Of a DNA stretch of 64,000 bases, positions 9,158 through 20,227 are shown piece by piece (the first letter of the stretch is position 1; each line of letters opens with the position of its first letter). The stretch is taken from the NCBI GenBank assembly GCA_014526335.1, contig JACTAT010000037.1, positions 3,861,958 through 3,925,957 on the forward strand. Reading direction: 5' to 3'. The position numbers and the translations under genes are program-made. The DNA comes from Chrysaora quinquecirrha (taxonomy: Eukaryota > Cnidaria > Scyphozoa > Semaeostomeae > Pelagiidae). Below the pieces are notes generated by a model. The model worked only from the letters and a program-made list of their open reading frames with translations, ran no database searches and was not told where the DNA came from.

Positions 9158-12100
9158 ATGCCCTCAATACTTAGTATAAATGTCAACGGGTTGAATGACA
9201 ACCTGAAGGCAGAAGCCATTTTCCACAACATAAATACAGATAAACCGGATATTGCTTTTTTGCAAGAAACCCATTTAAATGTAAATACTAAAAATTCAAT
9301 CATTTCTGACAATAGATGGAAAGGCACCAAAATTCATTCAATTTCTGCCAATAATTTTGCAGGTGTTAGCACTCTTATTTCTGAAAATTTCAACGCAACC
9401 ATACATTCTAATGAAATTTGCCAAGAAGGAAACTACATTTTTACTGACTTGACCTATGAAGATCACCGCTTTCTATTGATAAATGTATATGCTCCTGTAG
9501 GAGGAAATAAAACACAAAAAAGAAAAGATAAATTTTCTGAAATTCATACTAAAATCCAACATTATCCAGATGTTGAATTTATCATTTATGGTGGTGATTT
9601 CAATACAGTTCTAGATACTAACCCAGACAGAAGCAGAGACATAACATACATAGACAGATCGAAAATTCCTCTAATAGAGACAATTAATGAAAATGATTTA
9701 CAAGATATTTGGAGAACCTTTCACCCTGATGAAAAACAATTCACATACAAAAGCCCAATTGGAACATACAGCAGACTTGACAGATTTTATATCTCAAAAG
9801 CTACAATGCATTACTTTACAAAATGTGAAATTGTTCCTTTTCCTCACTCTGATCATCAAAAACTGTTACTAGTTTTTGATTTTGACAGAATAAAGAGGGG
9901 AAAGGGTTCATGGAAAATGAATACGTCCATCTTACAACAAGAAGAATATCAGCTTGCAATGTCCGGATTTCTCCAGTTTTGAATTTCCATATTTGAAGAT
10001 TTTCATAATCCACTTGATTGGTGGGATAAGGCTAAAAAACAAATAGCAAAAATTACTAAACAATATTGCATAAAACACTCAATTGAACGTAAAAAGAAAA
10101 AGTCAAAACTTTATAAACAATTGCGCAATGCAATGAAAAAAGCAGAACAAACAGACAGACAGTCATTCAAAGTCTTAGTTGAACGTATAACCAAAGAAAT
10201 AAAATGCCTTGAAACAAACGAAGCATTCAATTTAAAAGTCAAAGCAACAGCACGCTGGACAGAAGAGTGTGAAAGGGTCACCAAATATTTTTGTAATTAT
10301 ACACAGCACTTTCTAAGATGAAAAATAATAAAACACCAGGCCTTGATGGTATTCCAGTAGAGTTTTATAAAACCTTCTGGAATATCATTGGGGAGCATTT
10401 TACAAGAGTTGCTAATGCCTGCTTTGAATTACAACAACTTTCCCACTCTCAACGCGTCAGTTTAATTTCAACACTTTACAAGAAAGGTGACAAAAGTGAT
10501 CTAGGTAATTGGAGACCATTTAGTCTACTCAATGTTGACTACAAGATAATCGCAAAAACTCTCGCCAATCGTTTACGAGATGTATTATCAAGCATTTTTT
10601 CTGAAGATCAAACATGCAGTGTCCCAAATAGATCAATTCTGTCAAATGGACATATATTAAGAGATCTCCTTTACTATGCTGAAAATGAAAATCTTCCAGC
10701 AGCCCTTCTATCTTTAGATCAAATGAAAGCCTTTGACCGTGTAAACTGGAATTTCCTTTTCAAAACCCTAGAAAGCTTCGGTTTTGGGCCACAATTCATT
10801 TCATATATTAAAACATTGTATAATAATATTAGTAGTCGTGTTAAAGTAAATGGGTACATCTCTGCCCCATTCACCCTTGGTAGGGGAGTGAGACAGGGAT
10901 GTCCCTATCCCCTTATTATATGTCCTAGTTTCTGAAATTTTGCAATATCTGTCAGAAAAACTAAGACATTACTGGTATTACCATTAAAAATGTTGAATTT
11001 AAAATTACCCAGTACGCTGATGACACCACAATCATCTTGCAAGGTGAACAGTCCATCAAATCAACTTTTGATTGTGTCCAAGATTTTGAAATGGCATCAG
11101 GAGCTAAAATAAACAAAGGAAAAAGTAATGGAATTTGGCTTGGAAGATATAAAAACAGATCAGATAATCCATATAATTTAAAATGGGGCAGGGAAGCATT
11201 GAAAATCCTTGGTGTCTTTCATGGCCCTATTTTGAAAGAAAAAGAAACTTGGGACCCACGTGTAAAGAAATTCATAAACACTTTAGACCTTTGGACCTCT
11301 GGTGATCTTTCCTTGAGGGGGAGGGCTGTGGTTGCAAATCAGCTGGCCAGCTCGGTATTCTGGTACACTGCAGCCATATATCCCCTTCCTCAGTGGGTTC
11401 TCAAAAAAATCAATGACAGACTTTGGAAATTCATTTATCAGAATAAAAAAGATCCTATTAAACGTACACAAGCAAGACTTCCATACGAGTTAGGAGGTTT
11501 GAACATTATCGATATTGAAAAGAAAGCTGATGCCATTAAATTATCTTGGATTTCAAAATATCTTCAAAATGATAATAACTCTAAATGGAAGGCACTGTTC
11601 ACCTTGAACTTATATAAGTATAAGAATTTCAACATTGGCGCCAAAATATTCAAATGTTACTTGCGTTCGATTGAAATGAAACATGTCCCACAGTTTTATC
11701 GAGATGTCGTAAAATGTTTTGCAGCAAACTTTTCAGACCTTAGACTAAAACCCACAGATATTGAAGGAATATACAATGAACCTTTATTCGACAACTATTT
11801 CACACATGTTGATACCAGTAATGCTTGGATACACACTAACATTACAACAATACGAGACATTTGTTATGAATTTACAACTGGATTCTTACCTTCCAATGCC
11901 CTGAATGAATTAATCCCTTCTGGTTTCTCAGACAGATTCTACTCCAAATTGAAATCACGCTTACCCCCTGAATGGAAAGAAAAAATAACAACTGAGTGCA
12001 GCAATGAAAGAAGTTTATCTGATGACTTTTATATTAAAAATACCAAAGATGAATATGTTTTGTTTTCATCTCTGACTTGCAAAACAATCTACAATATGCT

Positions 12101-12734
12101 CATCTTGAAAGATCAAAATGTTGTTTCTCAGAAATTTAGAGTTTTTTGGGAACAAAAAATAGGTTATGTCAATTGGCCAAGACTCTTCAAAACTTTATTT
12201 AAAAGAAATCATGACAGAAAATCTGCCAACATTCAGTGGAAGTTTCTTCAACTTTGTCTCCCTACCTATGAAAGATTATAAAGACATAGGATTGTCCAAA
12301 CCCCTGCTTGTCAAAGATGCAATTCCTATGATGAAACTTCCCTTCATGCTTTTTTCAATTGTACCCCTGTCAGTAAACTGTGGAAATTTGTATTCAAACT
12401 TGTTAAGAAAATCAACCCTTCCCTCAATCTAAATAACATTTGTAAGTTTGTTATCCTTGGTTTTTACGAATATAAACCCGACTTACCTGTAGAAAACTTT
12501 TTACGAGATGCAGCTTTTTCAGTCATTTGGAAAACAAGAAATGAAATAATTTTTGACAACAAAAGAGATGACTTGAAAAACAGATTCATCTTCAAGGTTA
12601 TTTCCAAACTCAAAGAAGAACATTTCATTGCTTCACAAGATGTTGAAACTCTCAATCTTTTTGAACAAAAATGGTGTCAAAATGGTGTCCTTGCTTCCCT
12701 TGAGAATCGAAAACTCAAAATCAACATCCCATGA
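9158..12734 (+). pseudogene. Family B ORF2 (APE endonuclease + reverse transcriptase), broken
   Basis: It starts MPSILSINVNGL. APE motifs: LQETHLN, NVYAPVGG, GGDFNTV, SDHQKL. RT motifs: DQTCSVPNRSI, LSLDQMKAFDRVNW, GVRQGCP and QYADDTTI. The C-terminus has CQRC...H....C and ends KLKINIP at 12734. Defects: W-to-stop at about 9980-9982, a deletion of about 260 bp near 10298, a frameshift near 10908 in the RQGCP block and a TAA at 12279-12281. Restoring these by comparison with B3 gives a protein near 1270 aa, long for the group but plausible. It has the same domain order as family A and about the same zinc knuckle. Confidence 0.88.
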
Positions 12735-13325
12735 GACTTGCCTCGTTTTCATTTCCCCGATTTCCGTTTTTTCTCTCCTTTTTTTTTTTTGCTTCTCTTT
12801 TCCGTCTTTCCCTTTACTTCCCCAGATTTTATGAGTTATTATTGCGTTTATTAAATTGTTTATTTATTTGTTTCAACGTTTGAATTTTTTTAACTTTGAA
12901 TTAGGGAATTTTGATTGTAGTTTAATAAGTATCTAATTAGTTGTAGTTTATTCATTTGGTTTTAACATTAGAATTTTATAGTATTGGGTTTGCTTAGGTT
13001 AGTTTAATTAGGTAATTTTTATTGTTGTTAAGTATTTCGTTAATTTCATTAGTTGTAGTTTTATCATTAGTTAAATAGTAATATATTCAGATTAATTGTA
13101 GTTATAGTTGTTGTTGTAGTATTAAGTTTATTAGAATTGTTAGTTGTAGTTTAAGATAATTTAGTTAAATTTGTATTTGAAATTAAAAATGGACACATTA
13201 GCAATATTTCTAAACCAATGAACATTTAGCAATGAACAATACATTTCAATTTGAACAATTTCATAACTTATTTAATTAAATTATTTTAACCTGTAAATAT
13301 GTTGAGTTTTGGGATAAAATTAAAC
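12735..13325 (+). repeat. Family B 3' UTR with TTAGTTGTAG-type repeats
   Basis: A pyrimidine-rich start (CTTCTC and T runs) is followed by AT-rich sequence with many imperfect copies of TTAGTTGTAGTTTA (about 12930-13160). It is shared with B0. B2 and B3 carry a related but distinct version, so two B subfamilies exist. Confidence 0.7.
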
Positions 13326-13348
13326 GAGCGTAGGCATGTGCCTAGCTC
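13326..13348 (+). promoter_or_regulatory. 3' terminal stem-loop of family B
   Basis: GAGC-G-TAGGCA, a TG loop, then TGCCTA-GCTC, followed at once by the poly(A). B0 has it at 1028-1050, and near-identical forms end B2 (44138-44159) and B3 (60274-60295). The TAGGCA/TGCCTA core is invariant. It is a possible RT recognition structure (inferred). Confidence 0.7.
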
Positions 13349-13360
13349 AAAAAAAAAAAA

Positions 13361-13502
13361 TTGATCAACAAGGAGATTCTTCCAGGGTGAGGCCTTTCCA
13401 TTGCAGTTCGGTTTGGCTGACCCCTGCGATTACCGCAAACGTTGGTAACTCGACCGTACAAATTCTGGTAGTGGGGACCTGCGCTTGTGCTAGTCCCCTT
13501 CC
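13361..13502 (+). ncRNA. U1 snRNA gene, 3' part (nt 26 onward)
   Basis: TTGATCAACAAGG to the terminal loop, continuing the gene whose head is at 7352. It has small changes against the intact copy (CCAGGGTGAGGC, ACAAATTCTGG in the Sm region), consistent with a decaying copy. Confidence 0.92.
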
Positions 13503-13918
13503 AATAGTACTGATGTCAAATTCTGCATACATGTCACCACACCACCACGACTTGCCAGATACCAGGCATCTCTCGACACAATAATTCCCCTACTCTACAA
13601 AGAGTGTTCAAGTTACCCACCGTTTGCCGTTTTCCACATCTTTCGCTCTGGATGCCGGAAAATGCACCAATCCTTACCACATTCGTACAGCCGCAACCGG
13701 AAGCCCATCCTGTGCAACACTATTAAAGAGCAAGCTGGGCTTCCATGAATGCCACGCCCACTGTTGCAACTGGCCAGAGTGCTCACCACACCTTCTCAGA
13801 AGCACTGCACACCCACCAAGATCTACCCCCACCAACCCACTTCGTATGCATCAAACGGTACACGTACATGTGCATGTGCACACTTCCCCGTTTCTAGCCT
13901 GTAGTGTCATGCACATTC
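13503..13918 (+). other. U1-to-5S spacer
   Basis: Same sequence as 1204-1634 with a few substitutions. Its 3' end is joined directly to a truncated 5S. Nothing else seen. Confidence 0.7.
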
Positions 13919-14013
13919 GGCCCGATCTCGTCCGATCACCGCAGTCAAGCATGGTCGGGCCAGGTCAGTACCTAGATGGGTGACCGCCTGGGAACACCTG
14001 GTGTTGTAGGCTT
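13919..14013 (+). pseudogene. 5S rRNA gene lacking its 5' end
   Basis: The spacer ends in CATTCGGCCC and runs straight into GATCTCGTCCGATCACC. About 37 bp, spanning the end of the spacer and the 5S 5' helix strand, are gone. The internal promoter and T-run terminator remain, so transcription might start, but the RNA could not close helix I. The junction text GGCCCGATCTCG is closer to canonical 5S than the other copies here. Confidence 0.85.
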
Positions 14014-14165
14014 CACTTTTTGCAATTGCAGTCCTTCTATTCTTTTCAAACTGACGTAGCCAGGCCAGGTATTGCACACGGACTGGCAATCCGTGTCGCT
14101 GTCCTGCACCCACGTGTGATTGCAACACATGTGGAGACGCGGCCTGAAGCGAAGACTAGTTCGTT

Positions 14166-14189
14166 ATCGCTTCTCGGCCTTTTGTCTAA
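14166..14189 (+). ncRNA. U2 snRNA gene, 5' head (nt 1-24)
   Basis: ATCGCTTCTCGGCC then TTTTGTCTAA, followed by family A. The rest of the gene is at 18720. Confidence 0.88.
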
Positions 14190-14313
14190 CAGCGAAGCTC
14201 TATCCGTAGGAATCGCATTTAGGCCGGTTAGTTGCTGCAAAACCACTGCAGTAAGATCAAGTTATTGTGGTTTTTTTTTTTGGAAATTTCTTGTTTGTTT
14301 TTGGATCAGCAGA

Positions 14314-14870
14314 ATGTCACAGCTCAGAAGACCAACCACAGTTTTGGTGAAATATGACTGTCATGGAACCGTACTTGGATCTGATATTTATGAAGCTTTG
14401 CTATCAAAGAATTTTAGCGCTTGCTCAGTTCAGCGTTCAGATGATGGCGCTTACTTGGTTTCTTTTGCTTCCCGACGAATTAAAGAAGAACTACTTCACA
14501 TGGGTTCTCTACAATCGTCAAAAATGAAGATGTTTTTTGCGGATGCTGATATTTCTTTTACATATGTCACGGTTTTCATGCTCCATATGAATTGGAAAAT
14601 CGTATAATTGAGAAATATTTGGAAAAATATGGCGAAATCGTAAGCTCCAGATATGGTCATCTCCCTAGTCATCCGTCAGTTCAGAATGGTCTTCGACACT
14701 TCAGAATGGTTTTGAGTTCTGATATTCCAAGTTGGATATATATAAATAAATTCGCTTTGTCTGTTAAATATGACAATCAAGTTAAAACATGCCGAAGATG
14801 TGATTCAGCTGATCACCTAACTAATGCATGCAACAAGATTCGTTGTTTTAATTGCGGAAAACCTGGCAAG
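14314..14870 (+). pseudogene. Family A ORF1, truncated by MITE
   Basis: It starts MSQLRRPTT and reads through the position of the A1 TGA (here CGA, so Arg). It has the same one-base loss as A1 near 14577, so that defect predates the A1/A2 duplication while the TGA does not. It ends inside the second knuckle, CFNCGKPGK. Confidence 0.85.
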
Positions 14871-14871
14871 T

Positions 14872-15753
14872 TTAACCCTATTAAGTATGGGGGCGTTTTC
14901 GCCCCCTCCTACTTTTGCTCGTGTATCATCTGCAAGAACTCCTTAGTAGCTTTGGTAAGGGTCTGACTTTTCGTAGAATTTATCAAGGAACCTTGTAGTA
15001 TGGGTTATGGTGTTGCGGACTTAGTCACGTGACCAGCAAATGTCTATATTTGGAAGCAGGTAATGCAAATTACCCTTCAATCGGCTATATCTCTGTCAAT
15101 AATTATCACATATAAAAGAAATATATATGGTTGGACTTCTCTTGGCGAGAGCTATCATTTGATATATCATTTGAATGTTTTTGATATTGTTGGCAAATTT
15201 TGTCACTTGTCACGTGATCAATTTAATTAATGTTGTTAATTAGCCTAATTAGCAATTTTTTAAATTTTGGATTGAGTCATGCATAACGCAGTGTAAACTA
15301 TGCTTTTGAAGATTTTTACTGAAAATAAAGCTTGTTATATACGTTTTCCAAAATGCTGAGTAAGCAAAAAATTTTTTCCTCATCATAAACGCTTATAAAA
15401 GTTGACAAGAAACAGCAATTAGCTGATAATTAGCTTAAATGATAGAAAAAGTTTACTTTCTATAGAGATTTTAACATTTACAGTGCCTTTTACCTATTCT
15501 AGTCCGATTTAGCTTGATTTTCGGCAACGTAGATGAAATAGTCATAATTTCACACTCTAAACGGTCGCTAGGCAACGTGTCACGTGACTAATTAGCAAAC
15601 AATAGTGTTAATTAGTTGCAATTGGGTACTTGCACATGTCTACTAAGTTTCATCTCAATAAGACAAATAGCAGCTGAGATAACTAGGGGGGGGCAAAAAA
15701 CGCCCCCCCCATACTTAAGGAGGCAAAAAATAGCCCATACCAAATAGGGTTAA
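14872..15753 (+). mobile_element. piggyBac-like MITE (non-autonomous DNA transposon)
   Basis: The ends are CCCTATT (14876) and AATAGGG (15749), flanked on both sides by TTAA (14872-14875 and 15750-15753), the hallmark target duplication of piggyBac elements. Inner terminal repeats follow: AAGTATGGGGGCG on the left and CCCCCCCATACTTAAGG on the right, with the right arm about 28 bp longer. The 874-bp interior has no ORF of note and is AT-rich with several CACGTGAC words. It needs a transposase from elsewhere. Confidence 0.85.
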
Positions 15754-18583
15754 ACGACGTTTTATTAACACTTCAGTTGCAGAAATTACTCCTTTTCATT
15801 CTCAGATCACGATTGTCCCTATATATCTTTTTTGGAGCCCAATTCTTTGAAACGTGGTCCTGGATACTGGAAATTTAATGTTAGTCTTCTTGAGTATCCT
15901 GCTTTTGTAGACAAAATGAGTCATTTTCTTAGGTTTTGGTGTGCTAAAAAACATCAATATACAAATCTTCAGACTTGGTGGGATATTGGAAAGAAGAAAA
16001 TCAAACATATTTGCGTAAGATTTTCAAAAAAACTTGCAAGGGATAAGCGTGAGAGGCGACAAAACATAGAATTTCAGATACGAAATTTACAAGGTGATAA
16101 TGCTGGAAATAAGCTCACACAACTTCGTGATGAGCTTCTATCTCTTGATAAAGAGCATGTTAAGGGTGCTCAAATTCGCAGCAAAGATAGGTTTTATAGT
16201 GATTTTGAGAAACCCAGTAATTATTTCTTCAATCTTGAATCTTCCAGGCAAGAGAAAAAGGTTATCAATGCAATTAAATCTCAAGATGATGTTATAATTC
16301 GAAATACTAAAGGAATATTAAGTACTTTAGTTTCTTATTATTCTACTCTTTGCACTTCTCAGACTTTGGACATGTCTGAACAGGAATATCTTTTAGACTC
16401 TATTGACAGGCAGCTTTCAGAAGTTGAATGTTTATCTTTGGCAGATCATTTCACTACAGAAGAACTGTATGCAGCTCTTCTTTCAATGAAGCGTTTTAAG
16501 TCTCCTGGCTGTAATGGCCTTCCTATGGAGTTCTAGCTCCAGTTCTGGAACATAATTGGAACAGATTTTGCAGACTTAATTAATTTTTTTCTTCTTGATG
16601 GCAAGTTTTCGGATTCAATGCGAATGGCAATAATTAGTCTTATCTTTAAATCAGGAGATAAGCTTCTGTGCAAAACTGGCGGCCTATCTCTTTACTCAAT
16701 GTGGACTATAAGATTGTAACTAAAGCTCTCACTAATAGGCTGAAAAATGTTCTTTCATCTTTAGTTTCGGTTGATCAAACTTGCAGTGTTCCTGGACGTA
16801 GCATTTTTGATAGTCTATATCTTGTTAGAGACGTTTTCGAATATATCAGACAGAAAGATCTCTCCTGTGCAATTCTGAAGTTGGATCAAGAAAAGGCTTT
16901 TGACAGAGTTGACCACAATTTTCTTTTTAAAGTCCTGCAGCGAATGAATTTTGGTCCACTTTTTACAAAATATATTCGTGTTCTGTATAATGATGTTTCA
17001 TCGAAGGTTTAAAACAATGGGCACTTTTCGGATCCTTTTTTAATTTCTCGGGGAGTTAGGCAAGGATGTCCTCTGTCTCCTCTCCTTTTTGTTCTTGTTG
17101 CAGAAACACTAGGGAATTGCCTTCGTAAAAACTCTTCCATTAAAGTTCTCTCAGTTCCAGGTTCTGTTGTTACGGTGTGTCAATATGCTGATGACACCAC
17201 AGTTTTCGCTACAGATTGTAAATCAGTATCCGAAATTAAAAGAGAGACTGACAGGTATGAGAAAGGTTCAGGAGCAAAGATCAATCTAAATCCTGGTAAA
17301 TCTGCTGGAATGTGGGTAGGTGAATACAATGGTCCGAACAAATTATATGGATTCGACTTTTCGTCCAGGTCTTTAAAGATTCTTGGCATTGAATTTGGTA
17401 CGGCTGAATCTATTCTTGATTCTTGGAACTCCCGTTGCAATTCTCTAGAAAAGAAATTAGAATGCTGGAAGAATCGCTCTCTTTCATTACGTGGTAAAGT
17501 TCTTATTATTAATTCGCTAGCCTTATCAGGGCTTATTTTTCTTGGTTCTGTCTTTACTATTCCACAATTTGTGGTCAATCGTATCAAGAAATCTGTTTTT
17601 AACTTTTTATGGTCTGGAAAAAATGAATTAGTGAGAGGCAACTTTGTATATCAGCCCTTTGATAGGGGAGGATTAGGCTTGATTGATATACAGTTAAAAG
17701 TGGATGCTCTGCAGTTTAAAATGATTAATTACATTGCTGACTGCAATTGTAATCTTGCTTGGATACATTTAGCATGTTACTGGATTGGTCGTAGCCTTTC
17801 AAAATATTCTAAAGAATGGAGGTTTCTTAGATCCAACTCAAAGCTTAACTCTCTTTTTCGCCCTAATTTATATGACATGCTGCTCAGTAAGTTTGATAGG
17901 TTCTCTTCCAATTACTTGCAAATCAAGAGTGTTGATCGTTGCGTTAAGGTCTTTTATAGAGATCTTATTTTGATGAATTATGAGCCTCTTAGATGTCAAC
18001 GTGAGTGGCTCTATCTTGGTGCAATTCCGTGGAAATCGGTTTGGCTTTCCTGTATGAAGGGTATTTCAAGTGGTTTAGAGAATGATGTAAACTGGAAGAT
18101 TGTTCACGGCGTTCTTCCTTCTCTTGTTTATCTTCATTCTTGGGGAATTCCAAATGTAAATGTTAATTGTAGAAGATGTAAAAATGTGCCGGAAACGACA
18201 AAACATATTTTTCTTGAATGTCCAGTAGCTAAAAAAGTATGGTCATTTTATTACCCGTATATACGAAGGTTATCTTTATCAGATGATATTCTAAATGAAC
18301 GTTTCATATTTTTGCATATATATCCCATTTATATAAATGGGAAAAGGAAAACTATTTGTAATTATGTAACTAAACTTATTGTTAGTGTAATTTGGAAAAA
18401 ACGTTGCTGTCAGTTGTATGAATCGAGAACATATTCTGAAGATGATATCATAAGACACATGAATGGAGTAATTAGAGATCGAATTCTAGTTTACTTTCAA
18501 CAAAAAATAAAGACTTTGAATATTTTAAGATCGATAATATTCTATGTAGTGCAATTGAAAATGAATTAGTTTTGAATTTTTGA
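15754..18583 (+). pseudogene. Family A ORF2, 5'-truncated
   Basis: It resumes inside the APE domain (near ITPF, SDHDCP) and runs through the RT and zinc knuckle. Defects: loss of the first part of APE, the shared TAG at 16534-16536, one A lost near 16675 (NWRPIS) and a TAA near 17009-17011. From 17175 it is open through QYADDTTVF to near the C-terminus. D is replaced by N in the PGCDG motif (PGCNG). Confidence 0.87.
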
Positions 18584-18719
18584 ATGAATCATTTCAAATT
18601 GTATTGAGTCTGCTGTAAGATATTTGCTTGATTAATGGTTGCATTGTAGTAAGGGAGTGTACCTGCAGCTTAACTGGGGGCACTCCCATTCGAATCAAAA
18701 ATTAAAAGAGAAAAAAAAA

Positions 18720-18871
18720 GTATCTGTTCTTATCAGCTTAATATCTAATATGCACCCAAGGGTGCTCAAATATTAAACTGATTTTTGGAATTGGTCCGTG
18801 GGTCTGAAGCTTGCTTCACCCCGGACACGGGTTGTCCTGGTATTGCAGTGCCGCCATGGATGGCCTACCCC
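18720..18871 (+). ncRNA. U2 snRNA gene, 3' part
   Basis: GTATCTGTTC onward to about GGCCTACCCC, directly after the A2 poly(A). It has one change in stem II (AATATCTAATATG against CTGATATG). Confidence 0.92.
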
Positions 18872-19224
18872 CTCATCTTGAAGTGTAAAACAAGCAACCC
18901 AGAAAAACCTTCTTCATCGTCACATCTCTTTCTGTCGTCATCGTCTTGCGGATGTCTTAGCCATCCATCTCTCACATTGCACTGCATCAACAATCATTAT
19001 ACAGGAAACAGCATTTGTTTTGCCTTATTTACTCCACCTTTCACCATCGCATAGCATGAGTGCCGAAAGTTCCAACCGCAACGAGTCTTACCAAATCTGT
19101 TCTCATCCTTTGCCGATCTCAACGGAATGCAAGTGCCAGCCTTTCACTTGTGGTCTGCTGCCAATGTACCACATTTGAAACGAGAAGTTCCTGAACGACG
19201 CTCCCTCTGCTAGAAAAATCCTGC
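18872..19224 (+). other. U2-to-U1 spacer (promoter region of intact U1)
   Basis: As 6999-7351. It should drive the uninterrupted U1 that follows. No consensus element identified with confidence. Confidence 0.65.
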
Positions 19225-19389
19225 ATACTTACCTGACGGGGAAGACATCTTGATCAACAAGGAGATTCTTCCAGGGCGAGGCCTTTCCATTGTAGTTCGG
19301 TTTGGCTGACCCCTGCGATTACCGCAAACGTTGGTAACTCGACCGTACAATTTCTGGTAGTGGGGACCTGCGTTTGCGCTAGTCCCCTT
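19225..19389 (+). ncRNA. U1 snRNA gene, uninterrupted
   Basis: A complete U1 of about 165 nt. The 5' end ATACTTACCTG pairs with 5' splice sites. Stem-loops I and II carry CCAGGGCGAGGC, then GACCCCTGCGATT, the Sm site AATTTCTGG and the final stem-loop GGGGACCTGC...GTCCCC. It shows the native target sequence for families B (between GGGGAAG and TTGATC) and C (after AACAAGG). It is one of two uninterrupted U1 copies here. Confidence 0.95.
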
Positions 19390-19822
19390 CCAATAGTACT
19401 AATGTCAAATTCTGCATACATGTCAGCACACCACCACGACTTGCCAGATACCAGGCATCTCTCGACACAATAATTCCCCTACTCTACAAAGAGTGTGCAA
19501 GTTACCCACCGTTTGCCGTTTTCAACATCTTTCGCTCAGGATGCCGGAAGATGCACCAATCCTTACCACATTCGTACAGCCGCAACCGGAAGCCCATCCT
19601 GTGCAACACTATTAAAGAGCAAGCTTGGCTTCCACGAGTGCCACGCCCGCTGTTGCAACTGGCCAGAGTGCTCACCACACCTTCTCAGAAGCACTGCACA
19701 CCCACCAAGATCTACCCCCACCAACCCACTTCGTATGCATCAAACGGTACAAGTACATGTGCATGTGCACATTTCCCCGTTTCTAGCCTGTAGTGTCATG
19801 CACATTCGGCCCTCTAGCTTTC
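19390..19822 (+). other. U1-to-5S spacer
   Basis: Same as 1204-1634 apart from scattered substitutions. No additional gene seen. Confidence 0.7.
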
Positions 19823-19942
19823 GCCTACGACCATACCACCATGAATATACCTGTTCTCGTCTGATCACCGCAGTCAAGCATGGTCGGGCCAGGTCAGTAC
19901 CTGGATGGGTGACCGCCTGGGAACACCTGGTGTTGTAGGCTT
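19823..19942 (+). rRNA. 5S rRNA gene
   Basis: 120 nt, GCCTACGACCATACC to TGTTGTAGGCTT, with complete internal promoter boxes and a following T5 terminator. It has ACCTGTTCTCGTCTG where the 60880 copy has ACCGGTTCTCGTCCG. Confidence 0.93.
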
Positions 19943-20082
19943 CACTTTTTGCAATTGCAGTCCTTCTATTCTTTTCAAAGCGACGTATTGCACACGGACT
20001 GGCAATTCCGTGTTGCTGTCCTGCACCCACATGTGATTGCAACACGTGTGGAGACGCGGCCTGAAGTGAAGACTAGTTCGTT

Positions 20083-20106
20083 ATCGCTTCTCAGCCTTTT
20101 GTCTAA
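20083..20106 (+). ncRNA. U2 snRNA gene, 5' head (nt 1-24)
   Basis: ATCGCTTCTCAGCC then TTTTGTCTAA (one G-to-A), followed by A3. The rest is at 25011. Confidence 0.86.
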
Positions 20107-20227
20107 AGGTGAAGCTCTATCCGTTGGAATCGCATTTAGGCCGGTTAGTTGCTGCAAAACCACTGCAGTTAGATCAAGTTATTGTGGTTTTTTTTTGGAA
20201 ATTTCTTGTTTGTTTTTGATCAGCAGA

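Larger units (their letters stand above)
7372..13360 (+). mobile_element. Family B LINE copy B1, inserted in U1
   Basis: A near full-length element of about 6.0 kb. The 5' leader is only 12 bp before the ORF1 ATG, followed by ORF1, ORF2, an AT-rich 3' UTR of about 600 bp, a stem-loop (13326-13348) and a poly(A) joined to U1 nt 26. U1 nt 21-25 are missing, so the target lost about 5 bp. It is in the same orientation as U1. An internal deletion of about 260 bp near 10298 removes the region between the APE domain and the RT core. The 3' end is almost identical to B0. Confidence 0.93.
14190..18719 (+). mobile_element. Family A LINE copy A2, inserted in U2, with internal MITE
   Basis: It has the same 5' and 3' ends as A1, and the flanks match A1 almost exactly. 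Between ORF1 (second zinc knuckle) and the APE domain of ORF2 about 1.27 kb of LINE sequence is missing, and an 874-bp piggyBac-like MITE occupies the spot. The 3' stem-loop and A-rich end are intact and abut U2 at 18720. Confidence 0.93.

Noticed and set aside
18872..19224. A PSE and snRNA 3' box for U1 and U2
   Set aside because: The upstream regions of U1 and U2 share no clear motif at a common distance, and 3' box candidates were too weak to call.
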